A stretch of 64,000 bases of DNA. Source: Mesorhabditis belari. Taxonomy: Eukaryota; Nematoda; Chromadorea; Rhabditida; Rhabditidae. The notes beneath the pieces are model-generated. The model was given only the letters and a program-made list of their open reading frames with translations. It had not been told where the DNA came from and made no database searches. A program made the position numbers and the translations under genes. Positions 1-17,282 of this stretch are shown here, piece by piece. Position 1 is the stretch's first letter. Every line of letters starts with the position of its first letter. The stretch lies in the NCBI GenBank assembly GCA_958450365.1, contig CAUEEP010000758.1, forward strand, positions 1,758,565 to 1,822,564, given 5' to 3'.

Positions 1-85
1 CAAACCATAGGTTAATTGATGACTTTGTTATTTTTCAAAAGAAGTACGAAAAAAATGAAAAAGACTTTTGCATCAACCTAATAGT
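1..85. mobile_element. end of a mariner-type MITE (cut by window edge)
   Basis: The stretch ends in CATCAACCTAA next to TA. It matches the reverse complement of the left part of the full element at 58678-59199, including the GAAGTACGAAAAAAA block and the ATTAATTG block further in. It is therefore the terminal part of another copy whose other end lies outside the window. Confidence 0.6.
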
Positions 86-177
86 TGCCCATTAACGTGG
101 AAGTTTGATTGCTGCCTGCTCGCTCGCCGAACCTTGAGACATTATTGAATAGTTGTTTTTAGTAAAAGCGCTTTCAC

Positions 178-445
178 TCAAATTCTTAGAAATTAACTTC
201 ATTGGAAGAAGGCAGCAAAATTGTGATTATCCATACCAAAAGGGAGCACCTATCTATCGGGACTGTGTGCCGGATGGAGAGCGATTGTGCGCGCGCACAA
301 AGAGCGCAAAGACGTATCTATTGGCGCTCAAATTGCTAGAAGGTAACTTCATTGGAAGAAGGCAGCACAATTGTGTTCATCGATACCAAAATGGAGCACC
401 AGACTGTGTGCCGGATGGAGAGCGATTGTGCACAAAGAACACTTC
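178..445. repeat. two direct copies of a ~115-bp unit
   Basis: Bases about 181-290 and 329-440 share long identical blocks (CTTCATTGGAAGAAGGCAGC, then TGTGTGCCGGATGGAGAGCG). They lie about 148 bp apart. The 107-codon reading frame across them is a product of the repeat and resembles no protein. No glycerol kinase exon is visible in 1-598. Confidence 0.6.
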
Positions 446-598
446 ACTAGTCATTTGCACAGTGATTTTCCTTTGACTTTAAGAATGTCCCCAAAATGGT
501 TTTCTCAGAATTTTGTGGCCCAATCAAGCTCTATTTTATATCATTCTATAAGCTGAAGTTAAAGCTACATAAAAGTGAACCATATAATCTCTAAACAA

Positions 599-6325
<5,727 letters not shown>

Positions 6326-6399
6326 AAGAAACGGGTGTCAACTTATTAGTACTGGTAGTGTTTTTTCTTTTTACGTTTTCTGTGATATGCTTGACTTCT

Positions 6400-6412
6400 A
6401 ATAAAATTTATT
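6400..6412. terminator. palindromic poly(A) signal shared by two convergent genes
   Basis: AATAAAATTTATT reads AATAAA on both strands. It lies 75 bp after the glycerol kinase stop codon (+) and about 190 bp after the desaturase stop codon (-), and is the nearest such signal I see for either gene. Confidence 0.6.
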
Positions 6413-6603
6413 GAAAAAGATCATATACAAGAAATGGGTTGAGATCAAATTGGCGTCAAATCGGATGGCGGACGGATAAAAGAGAAAAGAGAAAAGAGAA
6501 AAGAGATGAAATCGGAAATCGGAAAAACTTACAGACAATCTGAAAATCTATTTGAGAAATTTAAATTTACCGGTATAATCGAGAGCAGACAGATAAGCAC
6601 AAA

Positions 6604-9600
6604 TCAAAAGATTTTCTTCGTGATGCGACCCTTTTTCTGCTTTTCGTTGTAGAAATTCGCGGAAAGAGTTGAGGAGAGCGCATCACGGATCGCGAAATAG
6701 CCGATGTAGTGCAGCAGCTGGGATTGGGATTTGGTGATCGGTTGATCAAAACTTACGGTTATGTTTCATTTTTATCTCTACCCTACTCCAACTTGGGTAG
6801 GGTAGATACCGTAACCTTTAACTTAGTTTTAAATGTTACAGTAGGTACATTGTTACCGTTTAAGAAGCGAATACCCTAACCCAGTTCGTAATTTTTACAG
6901 CTTTACGTAAGTAACCCAAGTAGACTTGCAGACTTTTAGGGACTTCACTCGTAATTCTGTTGGCCAATTTTACAATCTCGTCGTCTCCTGATTACCGTAA
7001 CATCAACTATCCTATTGTTAGAGGTAGGAGAAACAAAGATCTTAAAAGTCAAACTATGGCATGAAGATCTGAGCGGGTCCCGTTGGCGGCCCGGTTGGGT
7101 TTGCTGGCGGCGTGGGTGGGGGGGGCGGGGGGGTTTGCGGCCGGGCGGGGTTGGGGGGGGGGGGTGGCCCCTGCGGGTTACGTTAGCTGATCGGGTTACG
7201 ATAGCTGGCTGGACTATGGTAGCTGGGCCACTACGGTAGCTGCCTGGATTACGGTAGCTGACCGGGTTACGGTAGCTGCCCGGGTTACGATGGCTAAAAA
7301 CTTACAGCATCAACGTATTCGGTGAGCACGTTATCGCTCCAGAATTGTTGATCGACACGTGGTTTTCGCTAAATAAAAAAAGTTTATAAAAGGCTGCTTA
7401 TGAGTAGTACTGTATATTCATACCTTGATTCTCGCATAAGGGCCAATAGCCGGATTCATCACAAATCCATGCAAGACATTCCACCATGAATCGTGTGTCT
7501 CGAGGGTATCATAGAATTCGGGAGCCATGGCACGTAACTAAAAGGGTTGTAGCTTGATCGATACCGCTTACGATTGATGGCTACTGCTAGAAAATCTCGA
7601 ATTAAGGAAAGAGATCGCAACTACTGAAGATGAGTTTCCGATCCTCTTTTACCTTTGGTAGATCTCTTCCAGGAATGTAGGGGAAATCGTGATGTTCCAT
7701 GTGATAGCCAACGTTGAACGTCACATAGTTGAACCAGCCATAGTAACTGGAATCGATCATCAAATTTTTGCCTTAGATAGCTTAATAATAAGCTGTGGAC
7801 TTTCTATAGTTTGCTACTTTAAAAATTTTTATATTAAAACTGACAGTTTTCATTTAATTACCCCAATTTTGGTATCATTTAACGAGAGGAATTCAAAAGC
7901 TCATTGAATGATATCAAAATTAGATTGATTGAACGTAAAGTGCGATTTGATTACGGTAGCTTTCTAAACTGAGCGCCTTTTAGTAAACGCATTAGCAAGA
8001 GCTCTATTAGCACTGTAGCGAGACTTGTAACGAAAACATTTGTCGATCCTTTTTTGGCGTTGGCAATTTAAGGTTTTTCGTGCTTTTCTCAGTATTAACC
8101 CCTTGATTTTGACTATTTTGACTAGCATTCGATGCAGAATAAAATTGCGTGTCGAATGATATCAAAATTAACTTAAAATGTAAAATCGAAGGAAAATTGT
8201 TGGCTAAAAACTTAAATCCAGCCCATTATGGGTGGGACTTAGCCTTTTGCTTCATAACTTTGCATGTATATTACATTTTGAGTTGATTTTGATATCATTC
8301 GACGCGCAATTTTATTCTGCATCGAATTATAGTCAAAATAGTCAAAATCAAAGGGTTGATGCTGAGAAAAACATGAAAAACCTTGAATTGCCAACGGTAA
8401 AAAAGGATCGACAGATGTTTTCGTCACAAGTTTTGTAGAAAACGCAGTGGATTTAGAAATTTACTGGGTTTTCAGTGGATTTAGAGATCCGAATGTTTAT
8501 GTCTTCAAGTTGTTTATGTCTTCAACAGACCTTTCTTCAAGTCTACAAGTCATTGCGCTATTGCAATCTGTTTTTGTTATCCAATCTAACTGGTAATTTG
8601 GGCAATGATTGGCTCACTGTTCTCGAGGTCTACAATTCTTACGTATCCCAAATCCAAATACCTAATCGATGAATTCGAAGCAGAATACAATTTCCAATGA
8701 ATTTCTAATCCACTGGATTTTCAGTGGATTTAAAAAAAGACAGGATATACTGTGGGGACAGTATTATTTATGAAAAGAGATTTTGGTTCACTCACCTATA
8801 CGTTTCTTGTTTATCCGAGAAGGAGTAGTGCTCGGAGATGAAATGGAAAGCACTTGGGTGAAGGCCCATTGCTGCAAATGTGTATAGTGTTGAAATGTAC
8901 CCTCAAAAATCACCCAAAATCGTTCCGCCGACCAAATAAAACAAGGCTTTCCATCCGAAAAATTGCAAAATGAAGATGTCAAATCCAATCTAAATTAGAA
9001 ATATTTGAATTTAGATTAAAAAAATTGAACTTGTAGAATAAAGTTGATGATCTCCAAATCGGTTGGCGCTTTCTTGTAGATGATGAGCGGTCGGAAACCG
9101 TAAAAAAGTGGCTAAAAGGCTTGGTTTGGGTTGGATATTTGGAGATGTTTAAGGATTATATGTTTTTATTTATTGTATAGAACTTTGATATGTTTTTAAG
9201 GATTATTGGAAATTATCTTTTTACCTGTAAAAAGAGCCAGAGAAGCTTTCGAAGCGGAGTCTTAAAGAAAATCCCCTCCAATTCCGTGGGCACATCCGTG
9301 TCCAAACCCTCTTCAGCTGAAAATTTCAACAATGTTAAGTTTAGTTGTATAATTTTAGTTAACGAGCTTGCCATACTGTGTACTTTGTGCTCGAAAGCGT
9401 AAACACACCATTCCTGGCAGCATTTAATTTAATATTTACCACTCGAAAATTGGGAAAACGTGTAAAGAGAATGAAAGAATTGCGTGCACCAGAAAGGGTG
9501 CGTTTACATTTACCCTGCACAAGTACAAGGTTTTTTTTTCTTTACCCAAATATCGGTGATGCTCAATATGATATTTCTTGAAGGAGATCGAGATCGGGAC

Positions 9601-10419
9601 ACCGATTGGCAAATTTGCGAACATCCCGAAGAAGCGATTCTGAAATGAAGCCGTTCAATGTGTTAATTTATATCTTTACTTCTTATTAGTTAACAATAAG
9701 TTACAAGTTTTGACACTAATTCAAGAGAATCTCAAGTAAAATGGCAATTGGGTGAGCTTGTTAGGGAAAGTTTTGCAATGTAATAAAGAAGTGAAGGAAT
9801 TGGAAAGAAATGTTAGACTTTTGGAGAGCGGATTGGACCTCCTGCTTGCTTTCTGGGCAAGTGCTTTCACTAATGAGCTATCTTTAACTATCCAGTTAAA
9901 GATAGATCATTAGTTGAGCTATCCAGTCGCAATGGGCTATCCGGACCAATGAGCTATCCAGTACCAATGAGCTATCCGGTGCCAATGAGCTATCCAGTAC
10001 CTTAACTTGTCAAGAGAAAGAGGGAAAGAAGAAGAAAGGAAGAAGAAAGGAAGGAAGAAAGAGCGATGGATTGACTTGAATCACTATTTTATCTTGATTG
10101 GGTCACTTTATTGCATAAAAAGCTATAAGATTTCCATTTTAGACTTACCGCCAATGGTCGATCTTGTCCAAACGCTGTATTATGTGAGATATCGTGAATG
10201 GCGAGCGTTAACGCGTGATTAATGATTCCACCCGAGATATACGCCATTAGAAACACCAAAAGAAAGGGCTCATCTAAAAAAAACAATTGAAATAATTGAA
10301 ATAATCCTTAAATTCAGGGGAAATTCAAGGTTTTTACCTTGAATCAACCAACAGAAGAACATTTGAACGAAAACCATCGCTGTCACCACATATTTGAAGC
10401 TGGTATCAACGCCGAATAA
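6604..10419 (-). CDS. sphingolipid delta(4)-desaturase / dihydroceramide desaturase (N-term not found)
   Basis: DEGS-type ER membrane di-iron enzyme, which converts dihydroceramide to ceramide. Exons (high to low): 10419-10338, 10273-10149, 9639-9546, 9316-9225, 9111-9031, 8989-8914, 8871-8796, 7746-7653, 7537-7424, 7368-7306, 6717-6604; all phases agree. The three histidine boxes are intact: HDISH, HIEHH and HMEHH (after [12 protein letters not shown]). Other family blocks: [16 protein letters not shown] and GLHPSAFHF. The last 58 residues, ending in a basic tail, extend past the usual C-terminus. 336 residues are visible; about 40 N-terminal ones, normally just before [10 protein letters not shown], were not found, and MSP-1 begins 228 bp upstream on the other strand. 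The enzyme call is secure; the start and last exon less so. Confidence 0.9.
7080..7290. repeat. G-rich tract followed by GGGTTACGGTAGCTG repeats
   Basis: Bases 7080-7170 are very G-rich on + (runs of 6-10 G). They are followed by degenerate repeats of about 19 bp containing TACGGTAGCTG. It lies in a desaturase intron. The open frame here is composition, not a gene. The G-runs could form G-quadruplexes on the non-template strand. Confidence 0.6.
8023..8434. mobile_element. inverted repeat of ~150-bp arms in desaturase intron
   Basis: Left arm (from ACGAAAACATTTGTCGATCC at about 8031) is matched in reverse by the right arm ending GGATCGACAGATGTTTTCGT near 8424. The central parts ATTCGATGCAGAATAAAATT and AATTTTATTCTGCATCGAAT also pair. 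Foldback MITE shape, no coding content. Confidence 0.75.
9920..10060. repeat. GAGCTATCC short repeats and purine tract
   Basis: Four or five degenerate copies of ATGAGCTATCCAGTACCA (about 18 bp) are followed by a GAA/GGAA-rich tract. The junction (CTATCCAGTACCTTAACTTG, then AGAGAAAGAG) recurs at 56893-56935, where it is joined to a tRNA-like sequence, so both derive from one repeat family. Confidence 0.55.
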
Positions 10420-10530
10420 CTAAATTCAAAGTCTTGAATCTTTTATTTTATTAGTTTTCTTAATTTTATCGAAAGAATCGAAAAATAGGTACTTTAAGTA
10501 GTTTAAAATTGAAGAAAACGAGCAGAAAAT

Positions 10531-10646
10531 TACCATAATGTCTCATTTTGGCAAATTTACATTTGAAACCGCCCAAATTAACATTCATCCATCAAATAAA
10601 AGGAAACGCTTTTGTCGAATGAACATCAGTCTTCTCGACTTCAAAG
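10531..10646 (+). promoter_or_regulatory. conserved MSP-1 upstream block with TATA-like box
   Basis: The 116 bp before the MSP-1 start codon are nearly identical to those before MSP-2 (32959-33073), while farther upstream the two differ. Both contain AATAAAAGG 44 bp before the ATG, in TATA-box position. Inference: core promoter of the sperm genes. Confidence 0.45.
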
Positions 10647-11186
10647 ATGGCTCAATCGATCCCACCCGGCGACATCATCACTCAACCAAATGCCAAAGTC
10701 GTCTTCAATGCTCCCTACGATGACAAGCACACCTATCACATCAAGGTATGCATTTTGGATTTTTTTTGTTTACCCTGACCCGTTTTTAAACTGATTTTCT
10801 TCTCATTTATCTTCTCATTTATCATTTGTCTTGTTTAGGTGACCAATTCTGGCGGTCGTCGAATTGGATGGGCATTCAAGACGACCAATATGAAGCGTCT
10901 CGGCGTCGATCCACCATGCGGTGTCTTGGATCCAAAGGAGGACGTTCTCGTAAGTTTATCTGTTGTCCTTATTTTGCTTCTTTCATTTGCAGTAATAATT
11001 TCTGTTCTTTAGGTGGCTGTGTCGTGTGATGCCTTCGCTTTTGGACAAGAGGACACCAACAATGACCGCATCACGATCGAGTGGACCAACACCCCCGACG
11101 GTGCCGCCAAGCAATTCCGCCGTGAATGGTTCCAAGGCGATGGAATCGTCCGTCGCAAGAACTTGCCCATCGAGTACAACTCATAG
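10647..11186 (+). CDS. msp: major sperm protein (MSP-1)
   Basis: MSP is the small cytoskeletal protein that polymerises to drive crawling of nematode sperm and, when released, signals to oocytes. Exons 10647-10745, 10839-10949, 11013-11186 give 127 residues, exactly the family length, starting MAQSIPPGD and ending LPIEYNS. Diagnostic blocks: [50 protein letters not shown] and [18 protein letters not shown]. Introns are 93 and 63 bp. AATAAA at 11232. It is transcribed away from the desaturase exons and possibly lies inside that gene's first intron, since the desaturase N-terminus is missing. Compared with MSP-2 only residue 35 (Thr/Ile) and the last residue (Ser/Ala) differ. Confidence 0.97.
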
Positions 11187-12884
11187 AGAGATTTCCATTG
11201 ATTTATTGCATTGATTTGGTGAATGCATTTGAATAAATTGTATTGGTGGATAAAAATGTGAATACAAAACATTTGTTGTCAATCAAAAGACCAAAATTAA
11301 ACGCAATCGCAATGTTATGAGTTGAGCAATCGCTGGAAATCGGTGTCAAAGTTGATTTTTATTGGTGTTGAACTGTTTTCAACAGCTTCTTTTCTTCAAC
11401 ACCTTATCCTGCTTCTTCGAAAGTAATATTTGAGTCATCGATCAAAACTGATCATTACCATTAGCTATTTGACTCATCATTTCAGCGAAAATTTGTCATA
11501 GAAATCATCGCTCATAGAAAAACTCCCATTTCAACTATGCAACCAATGTCCACCATCAGAAAAAATCTCCAATTAAAAAGCTCACTTCACTCACAACCCC
11601 TCTTTTCTCTTTTCGAATCGTTCGCAATAAAGATGTGTCACTCACTTCTTCTCCCCCTTTCAGCCTTTGCGAAACGCATACAAATAGTATCCCCTCTGCT
11701 CTTCAAAAAGACCACTCCTCTACTGATCTCTATCTAGAAATTGATCAAAGATCTCTGGGAGAAAACTGTTGATCTTTGTGGTTTGAAATTGAAAAGTAAG
11801 ATGGAAATCCTTCAAAAATCCTTCAAAATTTTCCGATAATCTAGTCCACTTCGCAATACAGTACGCACCTAATCATTTTACAGTTTCTAAAGAACTTTGA
11901 TACAGAGTTTCTCTATGTACTTATACATAAATTTACAAAACAAATTCCACGTCTTTCAAAATTCCAACCAAATTTAATGAAGACTATATTAAAATCAACT
12001 TTTATGGCTCGAGATACAGAGTTTCGAGGAGTTATTATAGTTTTCATTTTCTAAAGAAAATCGTAGTTTTTAAAGTAGTTTTAATCGAGTTCTAGGCTAC
12101 GGATTTTAAAACGCAAAGGCAAAGTTTTTTTATGAATTCTCATGATATCAACACAAAATTTTGCGCTTTTTACACAAAGATGACATCATTTTTTTATGAT
12201 TTTACAAATTCTAGGAATTTTAGGAGCAAAACAGTGTTTTTTATTGGAAATTGTTTTGCAAAATGATGCCTAAAACATAAATATTTAATGTAAATGCGTC
12301 AAAAAGGATTTTTCAAAGAAGCAAAAAAGATTGGAGGAAGGTTCGAAACTAAGACAAAGAACAAGACAACTTCATAGGTTCCGTAGACCAGCACACAATC
12401 CACTGCACTACCAAAGCCGTTGGCAGGTCTGAGCTCAAAAATGGAAACACATCCCTCTCTAGCACACTTAGCATTTTGTTTTTTGTTTTTTTTTAATTTC
12501 TTAAACTCAAACCCACCTTTTTGACTTGTGGATATTTCTGAGCTATCGTCTTTCTTCTATCCATATGTGGTTGTTCAGTGAGGGTCCAAATAAAATCCGA
12601 TCGTGAAACAGCTTGCCCCATTTTTAACGCTTTTATGTTTTCTTTTTTCCGAAAAGGGCCCAAATTTGAGATGAATCTGGAATTCGAGAATTTTAGATTT
12701 AAAATTTTAAAGGAAAACTTTAAAGGAAAACGAATAAACTCAATCGAAAAGAGAATTTTGCGATGGTTGAAATGTAAATGAAATTTTTTGCAGTAAGTTT
12801 TGGGAATTTTAAATTCTATGTAGTTTCATGGTAAGTTCAAAATTAAACAGGAATGTTTTTTTCCAAAGATTATTAAACTCAAAA
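11187..12884. other. gene-free AT-rich stretch with one tRNA-like relic
   Basis: I looked here for the missing first exon of the desaturase (minus strand) and found none. At 12340-12440 the minus strand carries an A-box-like TGGTAGTGCAGTGG and, 70 bases on, GTTTCGAACC. This is a probable tRNA-derived relic. Otherwise nothing recognisable. Confidence 0.4.
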
Positions 12885-13155
12885 ATTAAACAGGATTAAA
12901 CAGGATTAAACAGGATTAAACAGGATTAAACAGGATTAAACAGGATTAAACAGGATTAAACAGGACTAAACAGGACTAAACAGGACTAAACAGGATTAAA
13001 CAGGATTAAACAGGACTAAACAGGATTAAACAAAATTAAACAAAATTAAACAAAATTAAACAAAATTAAACAAAATTAAACAAAATTAAACAAAATTAAA
13101 CAAAATTAAACAAAATTAAACAAAATTAAACAAAATTAAACAAAATTAAACAGGA
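12885..13155. repeat. 10-bp satellite, ATTAAACAGG switching to ATTAAACAAA
   Basis: About 26 head-to-tail copies. The left half is ATTAAACAGG (with a few ACTAAACAGG variants), the right half is uniformly ATTAAACAAA, and a final copy reverts to CAGG. The sharp change suggests two separate expansion events. Confidence 0.95.
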
Positions 13156-14195
13156 AAGCCAGTTTCCAAAAAAAAAACATACATAGATAAGAAAGAAGAG
13201 TTAAAGATTAAATTTCGGTTTAAAAAATAAAGACATGAGGTCATTTTTTGACCTCCTTTGAGAAGACCAATGCTCTTTTGCACAACGCTGTTTGGAAAAT
13301 TGGCGGGGGGAAAAAAACATTTTGTTTGAGTTACGAGTTAGACTTGGTCCCTCCCCTTTGCCCCTCCCCCGTAAAAAATAAGTTTTCATTTAGTGAATGA
13401 GGTGATGTTTTGTTGATATTTACACTATAGAAAAAAATTTTTACTGAAAATTGTTTGGAAATTGGACAATTTTGTGATGGAATCGAATACAGCTTTTCTC
13501 AAAACTCAAAACTTTTCTCAAAGTTTATAAAACTCTTGTAATCTAAAATTTTACATTTTTCAATTCTTAAATTAGAAAATGAGGTCCCTAGAAACCTGGG
13601 ATGAACAAATGAAGATCGGAAAAATTCGTGGAATTGGACGTTGGTCAATTGTTCAATTGTTCTTATACTTTTTGTAAACGGAACGGTTTGACTCGGAAAA
13701 GACGCTATTTTTGAAAAACTAACGTCGGATTATGAAAATTCAGTTACTTTTACCCCTAATATACTTTTTTTTGCACAAAAGTTGCAACTTTAAATAACTT
13801 TTTGACCAAGATGTTTTAAAGTCGTCATAGCGCTTTTTTTGGCTTTTGAGATTTGGGTGCTCTTCGTAGAATCGCTTGAAAATCTTTTGTTTTTGAGATA
13901 TAAAAATTTTTTGTGGGTTGTTTTCAAGAAAAAAAAACCTAGCTCTATCAAATGGTAACAACAGTTTTTCGAAAAAACTTTGATGTTATTTTAAGCTACA
14001 AAGACTATTTGCCAAACACCCTTTGCTTGTAAAAGCATTTTGAGCTAAAAGATCTAAAAGCTACCTAGTTTTCCATTGAATTTTCCACAGGACACTAAAT
14101 GTTGACCTATCATTCCGTAAAGTTTAAGCGAACTTTCGCAAACAAAGAATCTTCAAATCAAAAATCTTTTGGGACACTCTGTATTAGCAGAATTA
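13156..14195. other. gene-free stretch
   Basis: AT-rich sequence between two satellites. The two minus-strand frames (13201-13389, 13740-13961) are rich in Lys, Phe and Asn as expected of AT-rich chance frames, and show no domain. Confidence 0.5.
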
Positions 14196-14545
14196 TGGTA
14201 AACCTTAGCGGTAAACCTTAACGGTAAACCTTAACAGTAAACCTTAGCGGTAAACCTTAACAGTAAACCTTGACAGTAAACCTTAGCGGTAAACCTTAAC
14301 AGTAAACCTTAACAGTAAACCTTAGCGGTAAACCTTAACAGTAAACCTTAACAGTAAACCTTAGCGGTAAACCTTAACAGTAAACCTTAACAGTAAACCT
14401 TAGCGGTAAACCTTAACAGTAAACCTTAGCGGTAAACCTTAACAGTAAACCTTAACAGTAAACCTTAGCGGTAAACCTTAACAGTAAACCTTAACAGTAA
14501 ACCTTAGCGGTAAACCTTAACAGTAAATCTTAACAGTAAACCCCA
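14196..14545. repeat. 13-bp satellite with 39-bp higher-order unit
   Basis: About 27 copies of a 13-mer in two forms, AGTAAACCTTAAC and GGTAAACCTTAGC. In most of the array they alternate as two of the first and one of the second, giving a 39-bp higher-order period. Confidence 0.95.
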
Positions 14546-16600
14546 AATCGTACCGTAAATTGCGCAATGTGAAATTCCCAGTTTTTAATGAAATGAAGTC
14601 TTTTATTTGTTCGTGAATCGATTGGTAAATCAAAAGAATTTTGTTTTTATTTCGATCTTGTTTAGCACTTTTCTTTTTGATCGAAAAAAGAGCGGGAAAA
14701 AAAATTAAATTCGCAGACAAAACGGAGGGAAAAAAAACATTCATAGGATGACTTTTTGAGTAGAAAGAAAAAGAAAAGCTAGAAAAAAAGTTGAATCAAA
14801 ACTGTCTAAAGATTTCAAAATAGAATCGAATCAATTAAAATTTGAAAGGAAACTTAATTTCAGCAAAACAAGTTTGTTTATCAAAGTGATTTAAAGCTCA
14901 AAAATCCAACTTTTCCTAAACGAATTACCCGAAAAAGTCACAATACGTGTGGAAATCGAGGAAATGTAAAAGGTGAAAATTTTCCAATTTGTAATGTAGC
15001 CGTAAAAGTGATATTTGAAACTAAATAGCGGAAATCTCCATGGTAAAAATGTTTCTCTAAAACTCGCGTTTCTCTTTTATTGACTGGCTTCTATCCAGGT
15101 ATGACACGGGAGTAATTAGCACGGAAAAGAAAAGTGATGAAAGTGGGAGCAGTCAAAATAAAACAGTAAACAACAATTGGAAAAGATTATACTTTCGCAA
15201 CCGGTAGTAATGTAAAGTTAGTGTAAAATAGAGAATGGATTGCGGTATAAAACGATCGTAATTCGGATAGAGAATGGATTACGGTATAAGACGATCGTAA
15301 TTCATTAGTAAAGCTGCCGTAATCTTCAATTAAGTCGGACAGAAAATGATGAAGGAAAGATTAGATCAGCGCCAAAGAAAGAGATGGATTGACTTTGACA
15401 AGATTGACATGAATAGATTGACAAGAATAGATTGGCAAGAATAGAGTGACAAGAATAGATTGACTCCTATTTCCCTATCACAATTTATTATATTCAGAAC
15501 AATTTTATCAAGCGGTTCGGCTCAAAAAAAACCGGGCAAGTTCAAGGAGGATATTGAAAAGCTTTAAAAGGAGGTGATCGATCAACCTTGGACATTAGCT
15601 TACTGTCAAAAACAACTAAATGATAAGTAGCTTAAGGAAACCAAAGATTATGCTATTACCATATAAAACAAAAAGCTGATCAGCTCTCGTAGTTCAGACG
15701 AACGAATCCTGCTCCCATTGAACTTGTTTTAATGGAGATGGGCCAAGAAAATCTTTTTTCTTGGCCCAAAATAAGAACAATGGTCATTAGGGAAACAAAC
15801 GGAGAAAAGCACTAAATTTTTTATGAAAATCGCTTGAAACGTAAGCATTTTGGATTTGGAAAAGTGGATGGGGATTGCCGGGGAGATTTCGATGGGAAAG
15901 AGTGGGGGAGGGATGAGAAAGGGAATGGATATGGATGGAATGGTGCAACGATGGATCAATGTTTGGGTTTTATGGAAAATTTGTAATTGCAAAACCAAGT
16001 TAAACAGTGATTTTTGCAGCCTACACTACCTACAGTCCTACTTACAAAGGTGGCGAAGGTTTGCTACCGGAAAGCCAGAGCTGGGGGAAAGATTGGACCT
16101 AGCTTCAGCTTTGGCTGGCCTAGCTGAGCCGCAAAAAGTTACTTTCATAAACAACTTTTGCAGAAAGTAGAAAAAAAACGAGTATTGATGAAGCAGAAAC
16201 TGTCATGAGCTCCATTTTATCAAAGATTTTCAATCAAAACGAATCCTTTTTATGTAAACGAGATTTCATTCAAGATAGGAATTGAGACAAAACAAAACCA
16301 CAAAAGTATGAAGCGATTAGATTTTGAATTAAAAAGTGGTGGTCGAAAAGAAAGTATTGGACTATTGGGGAAAGGGGAAAGGTCAGAGGAAGGGGAAAGA
16401 TTCAATGGACGCGTTTCACTGTTTGTTTATCGGAAAGGGGCTGAAAGGGAGTACAGAAAGGGGAAGAGATCAAAAGAGATCTCTTTTCGAGAGGCTAGAT
16501 GGACCACTAGTTGACAAGAATGTTATGAAGTACGTTCTGGCTTGAGTTAGATCGATCTTGGTTCTATGTATCTTACTATTAGTGCAAGAAAATGCTCCAA
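14546..16600. other. gene-free stretch with short repeats
   Basis: Holds short direct repeats: GGATTGCGGTATAAAACGAT / GGATTACGGTATAAGACGAT near 15238-15290 and AGATTGACAAGAATA near 15400-15465. The frame at 15850-16170 has an acceptor-like TTTTTGCAG at 16018, but no supported gene on either strand. Confidence 0.4.
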
Positions 16601-16619
16601 TCGGGCTCATGGTTTAGCC

Positions 16620-16630
16620 AGGCTCAAGCC

Positions 16631-16690
<60 letters not shown>

Positions 16691-16700
16691 TAAGCCCAGG
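16620..16700. repeat. hexanucleotide repeat (AGGCTC)n
   Basis: About 12 copies of AGGCTC with minor variation. The Leu-Arg reading frame across it is an artefact of the repeat. Confidence 0.95.
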
Positions 16701-17248
16701 CTCAAGCTTGACTACTGTAACATGGCAAAGCTAGATCGTCCAATAAAAAAGGAAGGAAACAAGGAATGGGATGACAAAAGTTACGAAGTATTATGAATAG
16801 GACTCCAGCTAGGTGTGATTGAGTGCTCGAAAAGATACTAAAATGGGCTTTTGAACAGTAGTGTCCTGTGGAAAAGATACTAAAATGGGTCAACATTTAG
16901 TGTCCTTACAAGTAAAGGCTTCTTGGCAAATAGTCTTTGTATCTTAAAATAACATCAAAGTTTAAATATAAAATGCAAAGAATTTCGCTAGCTTTAAGAA
17001 ATCAGTGAAAGAAATAAAGCCTAGATTGCTCGATACGATGTTTGTTTTTCCCAGGTCGATTCGATCAACTGAAATGAAAAAGAGAGATAGGAAAGAGAAA
17101 GCACTATTGGCTTGAAGTATTGAAAAGAAGAATTGAAAAGAAGAATTAAAAAAGAATCGACCATCTGTGCCAATAGAGATATTCAATGGAAAAAGAGAGA
17201 AATGACGAGGGGAAAAGCCGATGAATCAACCGTTTTTGAAACAATTTT

Positions 17249-17282
17249 GCTCACCTATAGCTTCATGAAGCTATAGGTGAGC
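17249..17282. repeat. 34-bp perfect palindrome
   Basis: Starts GCTCACCTATAGCTTCA and is its own reverse complement with no loop. A partial third copy (TATAGCTTCATGAAAC) follows directly. Such a sequence can extrude a cruciform. No gene nearby. Confidence 0.95.

Noticed and set aside
7015..7239. Gly/Arg-rich frame
   Set aside because: Lies in the G-rich tract of a desaturase intron; composition only.
12885..14545. CRISPR-like array
   Set aside because: The repeats are direct satellites without unique spacers, in a nuclear eukaryotic genome.
14196..14545. Telomere-like repeat
   Set aside because: The unit is 13 bp and lacks the nematode TTAGGC hexamer in tandem; interior of a gene-bearing region.
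16566..16796. Leu-Arg repeat frame
   Set aside because: Translation of the AGGCTC hexamer array.
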